From assembly GCA_030424715.1 (NCBI GenBank), contig JAUHWH010000001.1, positions 62,001 through 126,000 on the forward strand: 64,000 nucleotides of DNA, written 5' to 3'. The translations under genes and the position numbers were made by a program. Within the stretch, counting starts at the first letter, position 1. Every line of letters begins with the position of its first letter. The notes under the pieces were generated by a model. The model saw only the letters and a program-made list of their open reading frames with translations, was not told the DNA's origin and did not search any database. Shown here one piece after another: positions 54,802 to 63,651 of the stretch. Origin of the DNA: Bdellovibrionia bacterium (lineage in GTDB: Bacteria > Bdellovibrionota > Bdellovibrionia > Bdellovibrionales > JAGQZY01).

Positions 54802-55764
54802 TTAGGATTTCAAGACGGTGACCCGGTTTCGGCCCGAATTCTTGGATGCGTAAAGGGCGGAATCAGCCTGCGCGAACAATTCGTCAAACGTGGTCATCTT
54901 CTCTTCTTGGCTGGAGATCCCGATGGAAACGGTCACTGGCAGCTTTTGTTCATCAAACGTAAAGTCGTGCTTCTCGATGGTGGCCCGAATACGCTCTCCG
55001 ATCTCTTCCGCTTGCTGAATGTTGGAACCGAAAAGTAAAATTACGAACTCTTCGCCCCCGAAGCGAGCAAAGTAGTCATCATTTCGGATCAATTTTGATT
55101 GAATGATACTCGCAGTTTCTTCAAGGACGTAGTCCCCGGCTTGATGACTGTAGTTGTCGTTCACCTTTTTAAAGTGATCGAGATCAAACACCAAAAGGCT
55201 GAGAGGCACTTCTAACAGTTTCGCTCGCTTGAAGAATTCGGGACCTTTTTGAAGTAAGGCCCCTTTGTTCCAAATTTTGGTCAAAGAGTCTTTTTCGCTT
55301 TTTGTTTGCAAGTTTTGATGAGCGGCCGCTTCGATACTGCCCTCTTCTAAATACTTAAAAAGAACATTACCAATTTTGACTTGATCATTGTTTTTTAGTT
55401 TCTTTGGAACAAACGGAGGAATGGCCGAACCGTTGATCACCGTCTTGTTGGTCGAGTCGAGATCGATGATGGCCACTTCGCCAAAAGACACAGTCAATTT
55501 GGCATGGGATTTTGAAACACTGCGATCATCGATAAAAATAGATGAGGTCATGGAGCGACCGATAATGATATCTGAATTGTCGATAGTCCATTGCCGGCTC
55601 ACATAGCCTGCCGGCCCCATTAGAAGAACCAAACTCGGTGGTACTTTTTCAGCTTGCTGCAAGCGCTTTGAGAACGTGCCTCCGAGGACGATAGAGGTTC
55701 GCTCTTCGGTGTTGGTTTCAAAGTCATCAAAGAATTCTTCTAATTTTTTGTCGTTATCGCCCAT
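54802..55764 (-). CDS. FHA-GGDEF diguanylate cyclase (DgcB-like)
   Basis: A 320-residue cytoplasmic protein. An acidic N-terminal tail with Thr at 18, 23 and 30 is followed by an FHA domain at about 68-115 (IIGRSMTSSIFIDDRSVSKS) and a GGDEF domain with active site GGEEF (236-240) and an inhibitory RxxD site (227-230). It makes c-di-GMP. This layout, with a tail that may bind the own FHA domain when phosphorylated, is that of Bdellovibrio DgcB, needed for prey invasion. Orthology is inferred from architecture. It is downstream of pgi by 31 bp. Confidence 0.9.
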   Translation of the reverse strand: MGDNDKKLEEFFDDFETNTEERTSIVLGGTFSKRLQQAEKVPPSLVLLMGPAGYVSRQWTIDNSDIIIGRSMTSSIFIDDRSVSKSHAKLTVSFGEVAIIDLDSTNKTVINGSAIPPFVPKKLKNNDQVKIGNVLFKYLEEGSIEAAAHQNLQTKSEKDSLTKIWNKGALLQKGPEFFKRAKLLEVPLSLLVFDLDHFKKVNDNYSHQAGDYVLEETASIIQSKLIRNDDYFARFGGEEFVILLFGSNIQQAEEIGERIRATIEKHDFTFDEQKLPVTVSIGISSQEEKMTTFDELFAQADSALYASKNSGRNRVTVLKS

Positions 55765-55795
55765 ACCACAATGTTAAGGACTTTCTGAAAAGAAC

Positions 55796-57028
55796 TCAAT
55801 CGACGTCGGTCAAAACACGACGAGCAATCACTTTTCCGGACTCGACTCCGGGCTGGTCAAAAGCGTTAATCCCCAGTAATTCTCCAAGCATCCCCACCAC
55901 CAGCATCCACGTGGTCATCAAATGTGCCATGGATTCTGCGCTTAACTCTGCAGTACTTAAGGCCATCGTTGCCGTTCCGGACTCCACCACCGACTGCTCA
56001 GTGGCCACGGCTTCAGCCGCAAGGAGCTCTCCTAGATTTTTCGAGATCATTAGAGATTTTGAAAATTGACTGTTTGCCAACTTTTGGGGTCCGCCTTCAG
56101 AACTCTCGACTCGATGAAAGGCGACAAACTTTTTCTCAGCCCCCTCGATCACTTGCTGTAAAACCGAGTGCTGATCAGAGGCCCCCCGACAAGGAACGAA
56201 GGTGGCCACGGCTGGAGCTGCCTCCTGCTGTTTTGTCTTAGCCTTGCTCAATGACTCCGACCAGAGCTGCTGCAGCCAGAGACCAAAAGCCGAGAGTCGA
56301 TCACTATACTGGAAGCTATAAAAATTCATTTCACCACGCAAATGAGACGCCCACAGAGACGCCGCAATAGATTTTGCTAGCTTCGGTTGCTCCACGGCCT
56401 GCTTGAAACCGGAGAAAACCTTATCCAGATCACAACCTAAAAAAGTCATAGGGAAAAGTCCGACGGTGGTAAAGACAGAAAAACGCCCCCCCACATCTTG
56501 CGGGATAGGCAAGGTGATGCATCCATTACGTTGGGCAAAGTCCGTAAGGAGACTTTCTTTCGTCTCAGTTAAGACACAGGTGTTTTTCAAAATCAAGACT
56601 TTGTATTCGGATTCTATGAACTGATGACAATGATCGTAAAGAGCTGTGACTTCAAGAGTGTTACCACTTTTTGAGCAAAGAACCCATCCCATGGTCTCGA
56701 CATCAGAAAGCTCGGCTAAAAATCGATCCACCGAAAAAGTATCTACATTGTCTAAAAAGTGAATTTTTGAGCCGGCGAGGTTTGCATAAAGAGATTCCAC
56801 TAAAGCTTTGGTACCTAATGAGCTGCCACCCAAGCCGATGATCACAAGGGCTGATTTGCCCTTGAAAAACTCCTGCTGCTTCCGACACTCAGTCATGGCG
56901 TCAATCAGTGTTCCTTCTTTGGTGAAGCCCAAGTCTTGATGACTGAGAAGAGATGAGTGAGCCTCGTCCACAGCTGTCAAAATATCATTGTCGAGGCTTA
57001 CATTCGATGATGTCCGTAATTTCCACAC
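55796..57028 (-). CDS. pgi: Glucose-6-phosphate isomerase
   Basis: Interconverts glucose-6-P and fructose-6-P. About 410 residues, shorter than the roughly 550-residue E. coli type but similar to compact bacterial forms. Features are the SIS sugar-binding motif IGLGGSSLGTKALVE, LCSKSGNTLEVTALYDH, the GGRFSVFTTVGLFPMTFLG motif, and a C-terminal region with FDQPGVESGK, where the catalytic Lys is expected. A GTG at 57028 has SD AAGGTGG with 5-nt spacing; a TTG at 57052 would overlap the upstream phosphoesterase gene by 8 bp. Confidence 0.92.
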   Translation of the reverse strand: MWKLRTSSNVSLDNDILTAVDEAHSSLLSHQDLGFTKEGTLIDAMTECRKQQEFFKGKSALVIIGLGGSSLGTKALVESLYANLAGSKIHFLDNVDTFSVDRFLAELSDVETMGWVLCSKSGNTLEVTALYDHCHQFIESEYKVLILKNTCVLTETKESLLTDFAQRNGCITLPIPQDVGGRFSVFTTVGLFPMTFLGCDLDKVFSGFKQAVEQPKLAKSIAASLWASHLRGEMNFYSFQYSDRLSAFGLWLQQLWSESLSKAKTKQQEAAPAVATFVPCRGASDQHSVLQQVIEGAEKKFVAFHRVESSEGGPQKLANSQFSKSLMISKNLGELLAAEAVATEQSVVESGTATMALSTAELSAESMAHLMTTWMLVVGMLGELLGINAFDQPGVESGKVIARRVLTDVD

Positions 57029-57044
57029 ACTCGCCACCTTAAAC

Positions 57045-58127
57045 CTAAGCAATCACCACATCTTCTTCGATGCGGTGGTACCCCTTCCACTCTTTGAGCC
57101 GACAAAAGGGTCGATCGGCCTTCTCGGGGTACTCAACCAGAACATAAGTGAGCTTGGTGATCTTTCCAAGGGAACTGACGTCAAGGGAGGTCAGCTCCGT
57201 CCAGGTGCCCGTATTGAAGTACTCTTGGTCTCGGCTCCATTGCCTGTACTGGTAGACGTGGGTATGGCCAAATACGACGGTGTGAACTCGCTCGTCATCC
57301 AAAATTCGCCTGGCTGAGTCACTCAGATCAGGAAAAATGGCGCTCTCTAAAAATACCTTCAAAATCCGACTGGCCGGGAACTGTCGGCGGGCATCTTTTA
57401 CAAAAACTGAGGACACAAAATAGTAGATAAGCAAAAACATTGTGCGAATCGTAAACCAGAATTCGTTGAAAATAGCCCAACGAATCAACAGTCGAAACGG
57501 GCGGATCTTATCAATATGAGGATGTTTCTCTTTGATCTTCATCACGAAATCCACAAAAAAGTGGGATCCAAATGGTAAGTTCAATATGGGCACCGGCAGA
57601 TCCTTTTTAAGAAAAAATTTCTTTGGATCAATACGGTTGGCCGCCTCGTACATATGTCCATGCTCAACATGGATACCATCAAAATAATGCACAATACTCT
57701 TATAACGTATGGGCACACCGATAACTTCGTTAAGATAAGACCGAAGCCCAGGCCAAAGCATGGCTTGGTCGTGATTACCGACAACATAGGTGATTTGGTT
57801 CTCGGGCTTGGCGGCAAACTCCCGTAGAGCCTTAAACGCCTCTGGCTGGCCTTTCACAATGTCTTTGAGAATCTCTAGAGAAACCTCTTCGGTGAACACC
57901 GTCAAAAAGTGACCACGATAGTCGACCTGTAAAAAGTTCAAAAAATCACCGTTAATGATTAGCTCAACCGCGTAGTCTCGAAAGCGCCCTGAGGTGTAAT
58001 AGTCCAGGAGTTCTGCGAATTTTTCTCCGAAAAAGAATTCTTCGAACTTGTTCACGGAGCCGTTCTCGAGAATCTTGCCTTTCCCGAGGTGCATATCGCT
58101 CACAATGACTTTTATTTTCTTATCCAT
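57045..58127 (-). CDS. Metallophosphoesterase
   Basis: A 360-residue calcineurin-type phosphoesterase. Metal-site motifs are present in order: VSDMHLGKG, INGDFLNFLQ, VVGNHDQAMLW, VEHGHMYE and VFGHTHVYQY. The two-metal active site is therefore complete. A central insert has hydrophobic helices (WFTIRTMFLLIYYFVSSVFV) that could bind a membrane. It resembles the LpxH/UDP-diacylglucosamine pyrophosphatase group loosely, but I would not name it. It shares a 1-bp overlap with the GGDEF gene upstream. Confidence 0.87.
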   Translation of the reverse strand: MDKKIKVIVSDMHLGKGKILENGSVNKFEEFFFGEKFAELLDYYTSGRFRDYAVELIINGDFLNFLQVDYRGHFLTVFTEEVSLEILKDIVKGQPEAFKALREFAAKPENQITYVVGNHDQAMLWPGLRSYLNEVIGVPIRYKSIVHYFDGIHVEHGHMYEAANRIDPKKFFLKKDLPVPILNLPFGSHFFVDFVMKIKEKHPHIDKIRPFRLLIRWAIFNEFWFTIRTMFLLIYYFVSSVFVKDARRQFPASRILKVFLESAIFPDLSDSARRILDDERVHTVVFGHTHVYQYRQWSRDQEYFNTGTWTELTSLDVSSLGKITKLTYVLVEYPEKADRPFCRLKEWKGYHRIEEDVVIA

Positions 58128-59428
58128 TAACTTGCTTTGTAGACAATGTTTCGACTTTTGTTTTTTCCATAATACATCGCTTCGTCAGCAATTCGTATGA
58201 TTTCTTCACCAGAGTCCGCGTGAGTTGGAAAAAAGGCCAGTCCAATACTGACTGTTATCCTAACGTCTATGTCATTAACACTAAACTGACAATTTTCAAC
58301 CGCTTTTCGAATGCGCTCTGAAACATTGACGGCGTCTTCACCATCGGTGTGGCTGAGTAAAACGATGAACTCGTCTCCCCCGTACCGAAACGCGTAGTCA
58401 GAATTACGAATTTGCTCTTGTAGAAGAGCGCCCAGCTGGCACAAGACCCCCGAACCCACGATATGCCCGAGAGAGTCGTTCACCTTTTTAAAGTGGTCAA
58501 CGTCGATGAAAAGGACAGAAAAGGGCGTCTTGTAACGCTTGTACTCCTCCGTTTTCTTGTCCACAACTTCCATGAGAAACTTCTGATTGTACAGGTCAGT
58601 CAAGCTGTCTTTGTAGATTTGGCTTTGAACATCTGCAATAGTCAGACACAGACTCCAACGTCTTTTTAAAAACGGCACAAAATGAACTAAGAAGCTCTCA
58701 AAATGACTCAAGTGCCTCAGTTGAAAATGGTTGAGGACGAGACATTGAGACACGCCTTCTTGATCTTTGATCCAAATCAACCCTAAATAGTCACCTTGAA
58801 CGGTTCGCCACAGTTGAAATTTTTCATTGTGAATCATTTCAATGGAGCAGCTATCCAGCGCCGCGATCAATGAGCCCTGATCCACCCTCTGTTTCTGAAG
58901 CTCCTGCTTCAACTTTAAGATCGGCGGCAAGTTCGCCAAGTCTTCTTTAACCTCAACCCAATAGGAGTTTTTGACCTTAAGACTCTTTGCCATAAAGTTT
59001 TTCGTCTCCGAAATAAAAAGATCCTTGCTTGCATGAAGTACCGTATTGGTAAAATCCGTGAGAGTTTTCAAGGTCGAGTGGATCTTTCTATTCTCACGCT
59101 CTGTTCGAAAACCGCCAAGGGCGTCATTCTGCCGGCTAATAAAATCTGAAATTTCAGACACGTCTTGCACAGAAAAAAAGCCCGTATCAGCAGAGGATTG
59201 GTTTCTGCCGACAAAGAGAAAAGGCACATGGTAAGTTTGAAAGATTTTTTCGAGTTTATCGGTTTGAGCCTCGGGTCCGTCGACAACGATCAGGTCAATT
59301 TCTGTTTCAATTAACGATCGAACAAGAGTCTTTAAAGACCCCGTACAAGAGTAAGAAACCCCCATACTTTCAAAACACAAAGCCAGCTGCTTGCTCCCCA
59401 ACAGAGCGAAATGAAGATCACTGCTCAT
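58127..59428 (-). CDS. GGDEF diguanylate cyclase with N-terminal receiver-like part
   Basis: A 433-residue cytoplasmic protein. Residues 1-100 (FALLGSKQLALCFESMGVSY, IDLIVVDGPEA) look like a divergent receiver-type fold; a middle part of about 170 residues is unassigned and a GGDEF domain ends the protein, with FRYGGDEFIVLL, the inhibitory RNSD site five residues before it, and VDHFKKVNDSLGH. It should make c-di-GMP. The start is uncertain: ATG 59428 gives an 11-bp overlap with the coiled-coil gene, while ATG 59473 has a better SD but a 56-bp overlap. Confidence 0.88.
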   Translation of the reverse strand: MSSDLHFALLGSKQLALCFESMGVSYSCTGSLKTLVRSLIETEIDLIVVDGPEAQTDKLEKIFQTYHVPFLFVGRNQSSADTGFFSVQDVSEISDFISRQNDALGGFRTERENRKIHSTLKTLTDFTNTVLHASKDLFISETKNFMAKSLKVKNSYWVEVKEDLANLPPILKLKQELQKQRVDQGSLIAALDSCSIEMIHNEKFQLWRTVQGDYLGLIWIKDQEGVSQCLVLNHFQLRHLSHFESFLVHFVPFLKRRWSLCLTIADVQSQIYKDSLTDLYNQKFLMEVVDKKTEEYKRYKTPFSVLFIDVDHFKKVNDSLGHIVGSGVLCQLGALLQEQIRNSDYAFRYGGDEFIVLLSHTDGEDAVNVSERIRKAVENCQFSVNDIDVRITVSIGLAFFPTHADSGEEIIRIADEAMYYGKNKSRNIVYKAS

Positions 59429-60344
59429 CTTCAGCACCGGATACCGTTGCATCAAAGCCGAAGTCGCTGTCATCGTCACCTTCGAGCTTGGTTAAAGCGA
59501 TCCGAAGCGCTCGAATGACCCCTCTCACCACTTGCTGCTTCTTTTGTAACTCTTTGTAGTTCTCTTGACTCTTTTTTCGAAAATTATTCGACTCGTTACC
59601 AACTTCGTCGATTCTCCGTTTCAGGTCGAGGATCAATTGATCTTTAGACTTTATGACGGCAGCTTCTTCCATTTTAGCGATCTCTAGACGGTGTTCCAGG
59701 TCTTTTTCTCGCTTGCGCACTCTCTGAAAATTGTTGTCGATACGGGACTTATAGTCGTCGATCTGCTGCTTGCACTCGATGATCTGTTTGTCTTTATTCT
59801 GATTGATCTGCTTGAGAAGTTTGATCTCTTGAGTCGAAGTTTGCTTCACGTCATGAAGTTTAGATTTTAAGTTTTCAATGTCTCCATAGTACTCATCGTT
59901 CAACTTTTTAAAGGTCTCTGCGGCGGAGGCAAGGTCTTCATTTTCACGTCTCAATTTTGCCACTTCGTCTTCAAGATCATTGATTTTTCTTTGTGCGATT
60001 CTAAGGTGCTCTGACTGCTTCAAAGGATTTTCATCCGGGGCTTCAGAAGGGTCGTAAGAGCGTGGGACCTGTTGCTTTGCTGGCAACCCGTAGCTGACTT
60101 TAATGCTGCTCTGGTCAGAATCCACCTGGTTCGGAGAGGGAGGCAGTGACTCGGCATTGGTGTGAACCAACCTGATGGTTTTATCTTTCTCTTCAGGGCT
60201 TACTACGGTTTTTGTTTCTTCAGGAACACCATCGGCGTCGGTCAAATTGAGATCAAATGCCTCGGACTGCAAGCCCGTGTCATCGAGTTCACCTAACTTG
60301 AGGTCAACCAACTCATCTGCGAGGTTCTTTTTCTTCTTACTCAT
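59418..60344 (-). CDS. Coiled-coil protein, unknown
   Basis: A 308-residue soluble protein. The first 110 residues are acidic and disordered (LVDLKLGELDDTGLQSEAFD). Residues about 112-285 form a long coiled coil (KINDLEDEVAKLRRENEDLA, IDNNFQRVRKREKDLEHRLE), ending in an acidic tail (DDDSDFGFDATVSGAEDEQ). Such proteins often act as scaffolds. It overlaps the GGDEF gene by at least 11 bp, so the two are co-translated and may work together. No family recognised. Confidence 0.75.
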   Translation of the reverse strand: MSKKKKNLADELVDLKLGELDDTGLQSEAFDLNLTDADGVPEETKTVVSPEEKDKTIRLVHTNAESLPPSPNQVDSDQSSIKVSYGLPAKQQVPRSYDPSEAPDENPLKQSEHLRIAQRKINDLEDEVAKLRRENEDLASAAETFKKLNDEYYGDIENLKSKLHDVKQTSTQEIKLLKQINQNKDKQIIECKQQIDDYKSRIDNNFQRVRKREKDLEHRLEIAKMEEAAVIKSKDQLILDLKRRIDEVGNESNNFRKKSQENYKELQKKQQVVRGVIRALRIALTKLEGDDDSDFGFDATVSGAEDEQ

Positions 60345-60437
60345 TCACTCTTTTTATCGGTAAATCCCTAAAAATAATGAGATTAAAAGAGTCGTTCTTG
60401 CTTTAGGTCTAGCAAAAATGGGGAGTGAAAGCCCGTC

Positions 60438-60716
60438 TTAAGGCTTGTTTATGTCCTCTTTGAGCTCTTTACCCACTTTAAAGAAAGGAAGTTTCTTCTC
60501 CGGAACATGGATCACTTCACCCGTTCGGGGGTTGCGTCCTTGGTAAGCATCGTAAGCTTTGTTGGTAAATGAACCGAATCCGCGGATTTCGATGCGATCA
60601 TTCTTTAAAAGGGCCTCAACCATGGAATCAAAAATGGTATTAACGACAGTCTCAGCTTTGACTCTGGTTATGCCGGATTTTTCTGAAATATGATTGATTA
60701 AGTCTGCTTTTGTCAT
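60438..60716 (-). CDS. HU/IHF-family DNA-binding protein
   Basis: A 92-residue histone-like protein (MTKADLINHISEKSGITRVK), with the GFGSFTNKAYDAYQGRNPRTGE segment holding the conserved Pro-containing arm (GRNPRTGE) that bends DNA. HU and IHF are not easily told apart; the EIRGFGSF wording fits both. It is a nucleoid protein and may assist sigma-54 promoters. Single gene with about 90 bp upstream of the coiled-coil gene. Confidence 0.93.
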   Translation of the reverse strand: MTKADLINHISEKSGITRVKAETVVNTIFDSMVEALLKNDRIEIRGFGSFTNKAYDAYQGRNPRTGEVIHVPEKKLPFFKVGKELKEDINKP

Positions 60717-60891
60717 GCCTTCAACACCCTTTAACTTATTAGAATATTTATAAATTATACCAATCCACGGAATAAGACCAAGGATTTATCTAAAATGAAG
60801 CGACTTTGGCCTAGAGAATAAAGATGGCAACGGATTAGCAACTTGAGTCATAGCTGCAAAAGACGCGCAGCCCAGCCCAAAGGCCTGCCTA

Positions 60892-62142
60892 TTAAAACCG
60901 CACCCATGGCGTTTTACTCAAGATCTTTTCATAAGCGGCCAAAGTCTTTTGCAGCATTTTCTTAGAGTCAAAGATATCGAGAGCTTTACGCCGAGCATTG
61001 GCCCCCATATCACCGGGCTGGATCTGATTCAGAAATAGACCCAACAGGAGCTGACTGAGTGTGGTGGTGTCTGCGGGGCGAATCAGGTAACCATCCACGC
61101 CGTCTTCTACCACCGTTGCAATAGGACTCACTTCTGACCCGATGATGATTTTTTCTTGGATCATGGCCTCCAGAAGATTGGGATCATAGCCAGAGGTCCG
61201 TCCACCAATGTAGATATAGACGTTGGCCAAATCGATATAAGAAGATATTTCATAGGCCGGCACCGCCCCCACCAACACAACATGGCTGCCTAAAGCCAAG
61301 TTCAACATCTCGTGCTCAATCTCTTTAAAAGCAGGCCCTCGACCAACGATGATCAAATAGGACGACGGCTTTTTTGTGGCCACGGGCTGAAAGGCTTGCA
61401 GAATATTAACCACATCTTGTTTTTCAATCATGTCGGAAACCGTCACCGCGATTTTTGCCGACTTGGGTATATTCAGTTTTTGTCGAAGTTCATCCGAAGC
61501 TTGCCGAGGCGACAAGTCTTCAATCTCAATCCCATAGGGAATGTTAAAGGTCTTACGCTCAGGATAAAGATAATATCTCTCCAGAGCCAAGCCTTGCTGA
61601 GGGCTATGAACGAAAAGTCCGTCAGCATTTTTCAGCACATGCCGGTCTCTGAGGTAATAGGTTTTCAAAAAGCGGTAGGCCACTTTGTAAGCCGTGCTCA
61701 GCTGACTAGTGACAGTGTTCTCAGCCAACCCGATCAGAGCAAAGATCTCTGCCATGCGAGTGGCCGTCACATCGTAGGCCACTGCGATCCCGAGAGACTT
61801 CTTTTCATAACCGACCCTCATCGCCGAGTGGGTTAAACTATGAACGATATGGAAAGGGTTTTTCCCATGCAGCTCAGCAAACTTTTGGCTGACTCGCCGA
61901 GGAAAGAGCTCAAGCCGACTGGAGTTCGCGCCAGAGACAAAATAGGTTTTTATCCCCTCTTGCTCAATCTCTTTTTCGCCCATGGGATTGTCCCAAGCAA
62001 TCACCGAAACCTCATGACCCGCCTTCACCAAACCGCGGGCAATGGGTGCAATAAAACCTCTGGCGTGGGTGCGACCAATGATTGGAAACTTTTCGGCGAC
62101 CAGGCAAATTTTTAAAGTTTGAGGAATAACATTTCGGCTCAT
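60892..62142 (-). CDS. Glycosyltransferase family 4 (GT-B) protein
   Basis: A 416-residue cytoplasmic or peripheral enzyme. The N-terminal acceptor domain begins KICLVAEKFPIIGRTHARGF and the donor domain has VVGRGPAFKEIEHEM and the family E-x7-E region (SGYDPNLLEAMIQEKIIIGS). It transfers a sugar, probably to an envelope glycan or lipid; donor and acceptor are unknown. It sits between the HU-like gene and a mutT-like gene. Kdo genes and lpt genes elsewhere in the window make an LPS role plausible. Confidence 0.88.
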   Translation of the reverse strand: MSRNVIPQTLKICLVAEKFPIIGRTHARGFIAPIARGLVKAGHEVSVIAWDNPMGEKEIEQEGIKTYFVSGANSSRLELFPRRVSQKFAELHGKNPFHIVHSLTHSAMRVGYEKKSLGIAVAYDVTATRMAEIFALIGLAENTVTSQLSTAYKVAYRFLKTYYLRDRHVLKNADGLFVHSPQQGLALERYYLYPERKTFNIPYGIEIEDLSPRQASDELRQKLNIPKSAKIAVTVSDMIEKQDVVNILQAFQPVATKKPSSYLIIVGRGPAFKEIEHEMLNLALGSHVVLVGAVPAYEISSYIDLANVYIYIGGRTSGYDPNLLEAMIQEKIIIGSEVSPIATVVEDGVDGYLIRPADTTTLSQLLLGLFLNQIQPGDMGANARRKALDIFDSKKMLQKTLAAYEKILSKTPWVRF

Positions 62143-62186
62143 CGCTCGATTCTAACTCAAAAAAAACAGCGAGGCTAGAACCCCGA

Positions 62187-62597
62187 TCACGACCGCAAAA
62201 TTTCTAGTATGGTGGGCAAAAGTCTTCTATTAGCCTCGGGGATATTAAGCGTCTTAAGCTCTTCGGGCAAAACCCACTTCAACTCAGAATGGTGCACGGG
62301 CTTGGGCTCCCCTTTCCAAAACTGCACTTCGAAAAACACCAGAAAGATCCCCACCTCTGGGTACGAGTGGGTGCACGCCATTTGGATATCTCCAATTTCG
62401 GCCTCGATGCCCAGCTCTTCGTTGAGTTCCCTGGCTAGAGCTTGCTCTGGAGATTCCCCAATTTCAATCTTGCCACCGGGGAACTCCCATTGACCGGCCA
62501 GGGTGTGCCCCTCAGGGCGCTGCCCTATAAGCACATAGGGACCCTTGCGAATCATCGCAGTCACCACAGGTATCCATGTCGGTCTTTTTGAAGCCAT
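62187..62597 (-). CDS. NUDIX hydrolase, MutT-like
   Basis: A 136-residue NUDIX enzyme. The Nudix box is complete (GGKIEIGESPEQALARELNE followed by ELGI). The first strand WIPVVTAMIRKGPYVLIGQR and the LAGQWEFPGGK turn resemble MutT, which destroys 8-oxo-dGTP. The start at 62597 fits the family length; longer starts up to 62648 have no better SD. It lies between the glycosyltransferase and pyrD. Confidence 0.88.
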   Translation of the reverse strand: MASKRPTWIPVVTAMIRKGPYVLIGQRPEGHTLAGQWEFPGGKIEIGESPEQALARELNEELGIEAEIGDIQMACTHSYPEVGIFLVFFEVQFWKGEPKPVHHSELKWVLPEELKTLNIPEANRRLLPTILEILRS

Positions 62598-62658
62598 GCA
62601 CTGCAGGGTATTATAGTTCACAGCACCTGTCATGGCCCGACTCAACAATCACAGAAAT

Positions 62659-63651
62659 TTATTGGGGATATTGCGACTTGAGGTGGCCGAGGGTTCTCCT
62701 GAAAAAGAGCGGACCTTGGAACACCAACGAGGAGTAGACTTGAACGAGGTCCGCCCCCATCGACAGGCGCTCCTGTACCTCTTCGGCAGAATCAATGCCT
62801 CCCACTGAAATCAAAAGCTTCTCTGGATGGCTTTTCTTGAAATCCGCCGCGACACGAAGAGCAGCTCGTGACAAATCTCGCAACGGCCCGCCAGAAACAC
62901 CGCCCGCATCGACGGGAAAGTGATTTTTTAAGGAACGCTGCTTCGTCGTGTTTGTCAAAATCCATCCATCGATAAATTTTGTCGACGTCTCGAGAGCCAT
63001 AGCGAGAGTCTCCCCATCCATGTCAGGACTCAACTTCAACAGAATAGGCATATTTGGACAATGGACCATGGTTTGCCCTGTCAGCTTTTCTAAAAAACCT
63101 CGCAACTCCGCTTCTGACAGTAAATCTCTTAAGCCTTCAGTGTTAGGGCTACTTAAATTCGCAACAATGGCGTCGGCAAAAGGCGCCAATAGTCGAACGC
63201 ATGCCGAATAGTCTTTGGGGGCATCGGCATTGTCCGTCCAACGATTTTTACCCACATTAATGAAAAGCGGGGTTCTATCGAGCTTGAGATGCTCGAGACG
63301 TCGTGCCAAGGCCTCGGCTCCTCTATTAGGAAATCCCATCTTGTTCCACAACGCCTGATTGGCAATGTCTCGATCCATAATTTGGCCACCATTGGGGCCC
63401 TGAGGTTGTGGGGTGATTGTACCCACCTCTAAAAAACCGGCACCCAAGCGAGCCCAGGCAGCAAGGCAGCGCCCCGTTTTATCGACTCCCCCGGCCAAGC
63501 CCAAAGGATTTTGAAAATGAAGACCGCGCCACTGAAAGGGGCGCCATACTTTTTCTTTCTTAGGTACGAAACGAGAAAGGCCTGGCAGCACCACCGGCGC
63601 CACGTCGTGGGCCAGTTGTGACGGAAGCCAAAGCCAGGGTTTCAAAATCAT
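62659..63651 (-). CDS. pyrD: Dihydroorotate dehydrogenase (quinone, class 2)
   Basis: Membrane-associated step of pyrimidine synthesis. The 330 residues include an N-terminal quinone-tunnel region (WLWLPSQLAHDVAP), FMN contacts LGLAGGVDKTG, the active-site Ser in NLSSPNTEGL, and the late ILTNTTKQR and ISVGGIDSAEE motifs. The class 2 assignment is from the N-terminal helix and Ser base. The ATG overlaps the end of the dehydrogenase gene by 4 bp (ATGA). Confidence 0.95.
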   Translation of the reverse strand: MILKPWLWLPSQLAHDVAPVVLPGLSRFVPKKEKVWRPFQWRGLHFQNPLGLAGGVDKTGRCLAAWARLGAGFLEVGTITPQPQGPNGGQIMDRDIANQALWNKMGFPNRGAEALARRLEHLKLDRTPLFINVGKNRWTDNADAPKDYSACVRLLAPFADAIVANLSSPNTEGLRDLLSEAELRGFLEKLTGQTMVHCPNMPILLKLSPDMDGETLAMALETSTKFIDGWILTNTTKQRSLKNHFPVDAGGVSGGPLRDLSRAALRVAADFKKSHPEKLLISVGGIDSAEEVQERLSMGADLVQVYSSLVFQGPLFFRRTLGHLKSQYPQ

